Assembly (NCBI GenBank): GCA_041398785.1 | Contig: JAWKUA010000003.1 | Location: 248,001-312,000 of the forward strand | DNA: 64,000 nucleotides | DNA from: Planctomycetaceae bacterium | GTDB lineage: Bacteria; Planctomycetota; Planctomycetia; Planctomycetales; Planctomycetaceae | Reading direction: 5' to 3' | Part shown: positions 62,769-64,000 of the stretch, piece by piece | Layout of the letters: every line of letters begins with the position of its first letter | Position numbering within the stretch: position 1 is the stretch's first letter | The notes under the pieces: model-generated | Database searches by the model: none | What the model was told of the DNA's origin: nothing | The model's input: only the letters and a program-made list of their open reading frames with translations | Program-made: the position numbers and the translations under genes

Positions 62769-62972
62769 TCAGCCGCCGATGTCCGGCTGAGACTGTGCTC
62801 GCTTGGCTCGCAACTCCGATCGGCGACGGGTGCGCCGTCGTTCGTCGCTTGGCTTTTCGTAGAATTCGCGTTTGCGCATTTCCTTTTTGACTCCGGCATG
62901 TTCCACGAGTTTCCGGAATCGCTTGACCGCATCATTCACATTTTCATTATCACGCAAACGCAACTTAACCAC
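62769..62972 (-). CDS. rpsU: Ribosomal protein bS21
   Basis: A 67-residue small-subunit protein. GTG 62972 starts VKLRLRDNENVNDAVKRFRKLVEH, the conserved beginning of bS21, and GGAGG lies about seven bases before it. The centre EMRKREFYEKPSDERRRTRRR and the basic tail are typical. bS21 helps initiation-region interaction on the 30S subunit. A strong terminator follows, so it is a single-gene transcript. Confidence 0.95.
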   Translation of the reverse strand: MVKLRLRDNENVNDAVKRFRKLVEHAGVKKEMRKREFYEKPSDERRRTRRRSELRAKRAQSQPDIGG

Positions 62973-63139
62973 AAAGAGCCTCCATTTTAGGGGATGAAAA
63001 GCCAAACCGCACCGAGCCAGTTAGTCGGCAGCGAACCCGAAACCCTAGCAGAAATATCGGTTTTTGCAAATGCCGGGACGCAACACCGACCGGCAAATTC
63101 CGGATTCGGTGCGTCGCAAAGCAGGATGGTGCGGCCGAT

Positions 63140-64000
63140 TTACGTCGACTTGCCGCCGTGAAGAACGAGCGTTCTGTCGACACTGCCGAATCGCGTGACG
63201 ACCAGGTCCACGATTCGCTCCGCCGCTCGACCATCGCCATAGGGATTCTCGTCGACCTGCATGGCGGCGTAGGCAGCCTTGTCCGTCAGCAGTCGAGTCA
63301 CCTCACTGACCACGCGCTGCGGGTCGGTGCCGATCAGCCGCGTGGCTCCCGCCGCCAGCGCTTCCGGGCGTTCCGTACTGTCGCGAGTCACCAGCACCGG
63401 TTTTCCCAGCGACGGCGCTTCTTCCTGAACTCCGCCGGAATCGCTCAGAATCAGCGTCGCCTGATCCATCAGCCAGACGAACTCCGGATATTCCGCCGGG
63501 GCGATCAGGTGGACATTTGAGCGGCCGGAAAGTCGTTCCTGGACTGGCTGTCGGATGTTCGGATTCAGATGCACGGGGTAGACGAACTGCACGACCGTAA
63601 ACCGGTCCGCCAGTTCCGCGATGGCCGCACACAGATTGCGAATCCCGTCGCCGTGATTTTCTCGCCGGTGGGCCGTAATCAGGACCATCCGCTGCTGCGC
63701 CAGATTGGGATGCTTCAGCACCCATGTCGCGGAGTTCAGGCGTTCCTGGTCGACGGTCCAGTGCAGCGCGTCCAGAACTGTGTTCCCCGTGACAACGATG
63801 CTGTCGGCGTCGAACCCTTCCTTCCGCAGGTTTCGCGCCGCTGTCTGCGTGGGAGCACAGTGCAGCGTCGCTGTCAGCGAACACACACGACGGTTGAATT
63901 CTTCCGGAAACGGCGACCGAATGTCGTCGGTCCGCAGTCCGGCCTCCACATGAACATACGGCAGCCCCGCGTAGAACGCCGCCATCCCGGCACAGAAAGC
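63140..64000 (-). CDS. wecB: UDP-N-acetylglucosamine 2-epimerase, C-terminal part
   Basis: The gene continues past the right edge; about 286 residues are visible. Signatures: YVHVEAGLRTDDIRSPFPEE, VLITAHRRENHGDGIRNL, VQFVYPVHLNPN and LSDSGGVQEEAPSLGKPVLV with RDSTERPEAL, together the hallmark of non-hydrolysing UDP-GlcNAc 2-epimerases. It makes UDP-ManNAc for surface polysaccharide. The N-terminal Rossmann part lies outside the window. Confidence 0.93.
   Translation of the reverse strand, partial: AFCAGMAAFYAGLPYVHVEAGLRTDDIRSPFPEEFNRRVCSLTATLHCAPTQTAARNLRKEGFDADSIVVTGNTVLDALHWTVDQERLNSATWVLKHPNLAQQRMVLITAHRRENHGDGIRNLCAAIAELADRFTVVQFVYPVHLNPNIRQPVQERLSGRSNVHLIAPAEYPEFVWLMDQATLILSDSGGVQEEAPSLGKPVLVTRDSTERPEALAAGATRLIGTDPQRVVSEVTRLLTDKAAYAAMQVDENPYGDGRAAERIVDLVVTRFGSVDRTLVLHGGKST

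Overview
The window is about 64 kb of GC-rich bacterial chromosome that reads as Planctomycetota (Planctomycetales type). That assignment is an inference from gene content: a PEP-CTERM protein, a CSPSR sulfatase, DUF1080, Gfo/Idh/MocA and TIM-barrel isomerase proteins with Tat-like leaders, a Ser/Thr kinase behind a membrane domain, a lone ECF sigma factor, PPC-domain and giant TPR secreted proteins, and a double-length UvrA as in the PVC superphylum. No marker long enough for species placement is present.

Layout. 1-2.7 kb: tail of a PEP-CTERM protein and a frameshifted FdhF/YdeP molybdopterin oxidoreductase. 2.7-15.1 kb: a nucleotide and DNA-repair block, with a 2450-residue tandem UvrA fusion, a nucleoside deaminase, a PPP-type phosphatase with no canonical start codon, and a separate UvrA paralogue; tRNA-Pro follows. 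15.7-31 kb: sulfatase, membrane Ser/Thr kinase, a vWA/STN-like/Gly-rich protein whose C-terminal part is cut off by a nine-base A run, a HELAH metallopeptidase, small membrane proteins, a TPR lipoprotein and a DUF1080 protein. 31.3-33.1 kb: rimI-cutA-methyltransferase. 33.2-37 kb, minus strand: isomerase, Gfo/Idh/MocA, PIG-L deacetylase, DUF420. 37.4-43.1 kb: TolC-like, HlyD-like and MacB-permease-like exporter genes with no ATPase nearby. 43.2-50.7 kb, minus strand: sialidase, ManD-like enolase, a polytopic membrane protein, a PQQ dehydrogenase, an SDR and bS18. 51.1-54.3 kb: a mobile-DNA scar with an ISAs1-type element bearing clear inverted repeats, a clipped second transposase, and a decayed tyrosine recombinase abutting the 3' end of tRNA-Leu. 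54.5-64 kb: FAD dehydrogenase, ECF sigma factor, a beta-propeller hydrolase-like protein, another isomerase, a PPC protein, a Gly/Tyr-rich secreted protein, bS21 with a terminator, and the 3' part of wecB.

Two patterns cut across the genes. First, short palindromic (REP-like) elements lie in frame inside coding regions: at least five clear ones in the giant uvrA, one in the vWA gene and one in fdhF, and two of these families recur in the intergenic region at 46.1-46.25 kb. They encode low-complexity linkers between domains. Second, about nine single-base frame breaks occur in otherwise well-conserved genes (fdhF, vWA, TolC-like, transposase, recombinase), several in short homopolymers. Either the consensus carries indel errors or some of these genes are decaying; read-level data would decide.

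No CRISPR array, defence island or biosynthetic cluster was found. The items most worth following up are the in-frame palindrome insertions, the UvrA fusion with its duplicated C-terminal domain, and the A9 junction in the vWA gene.
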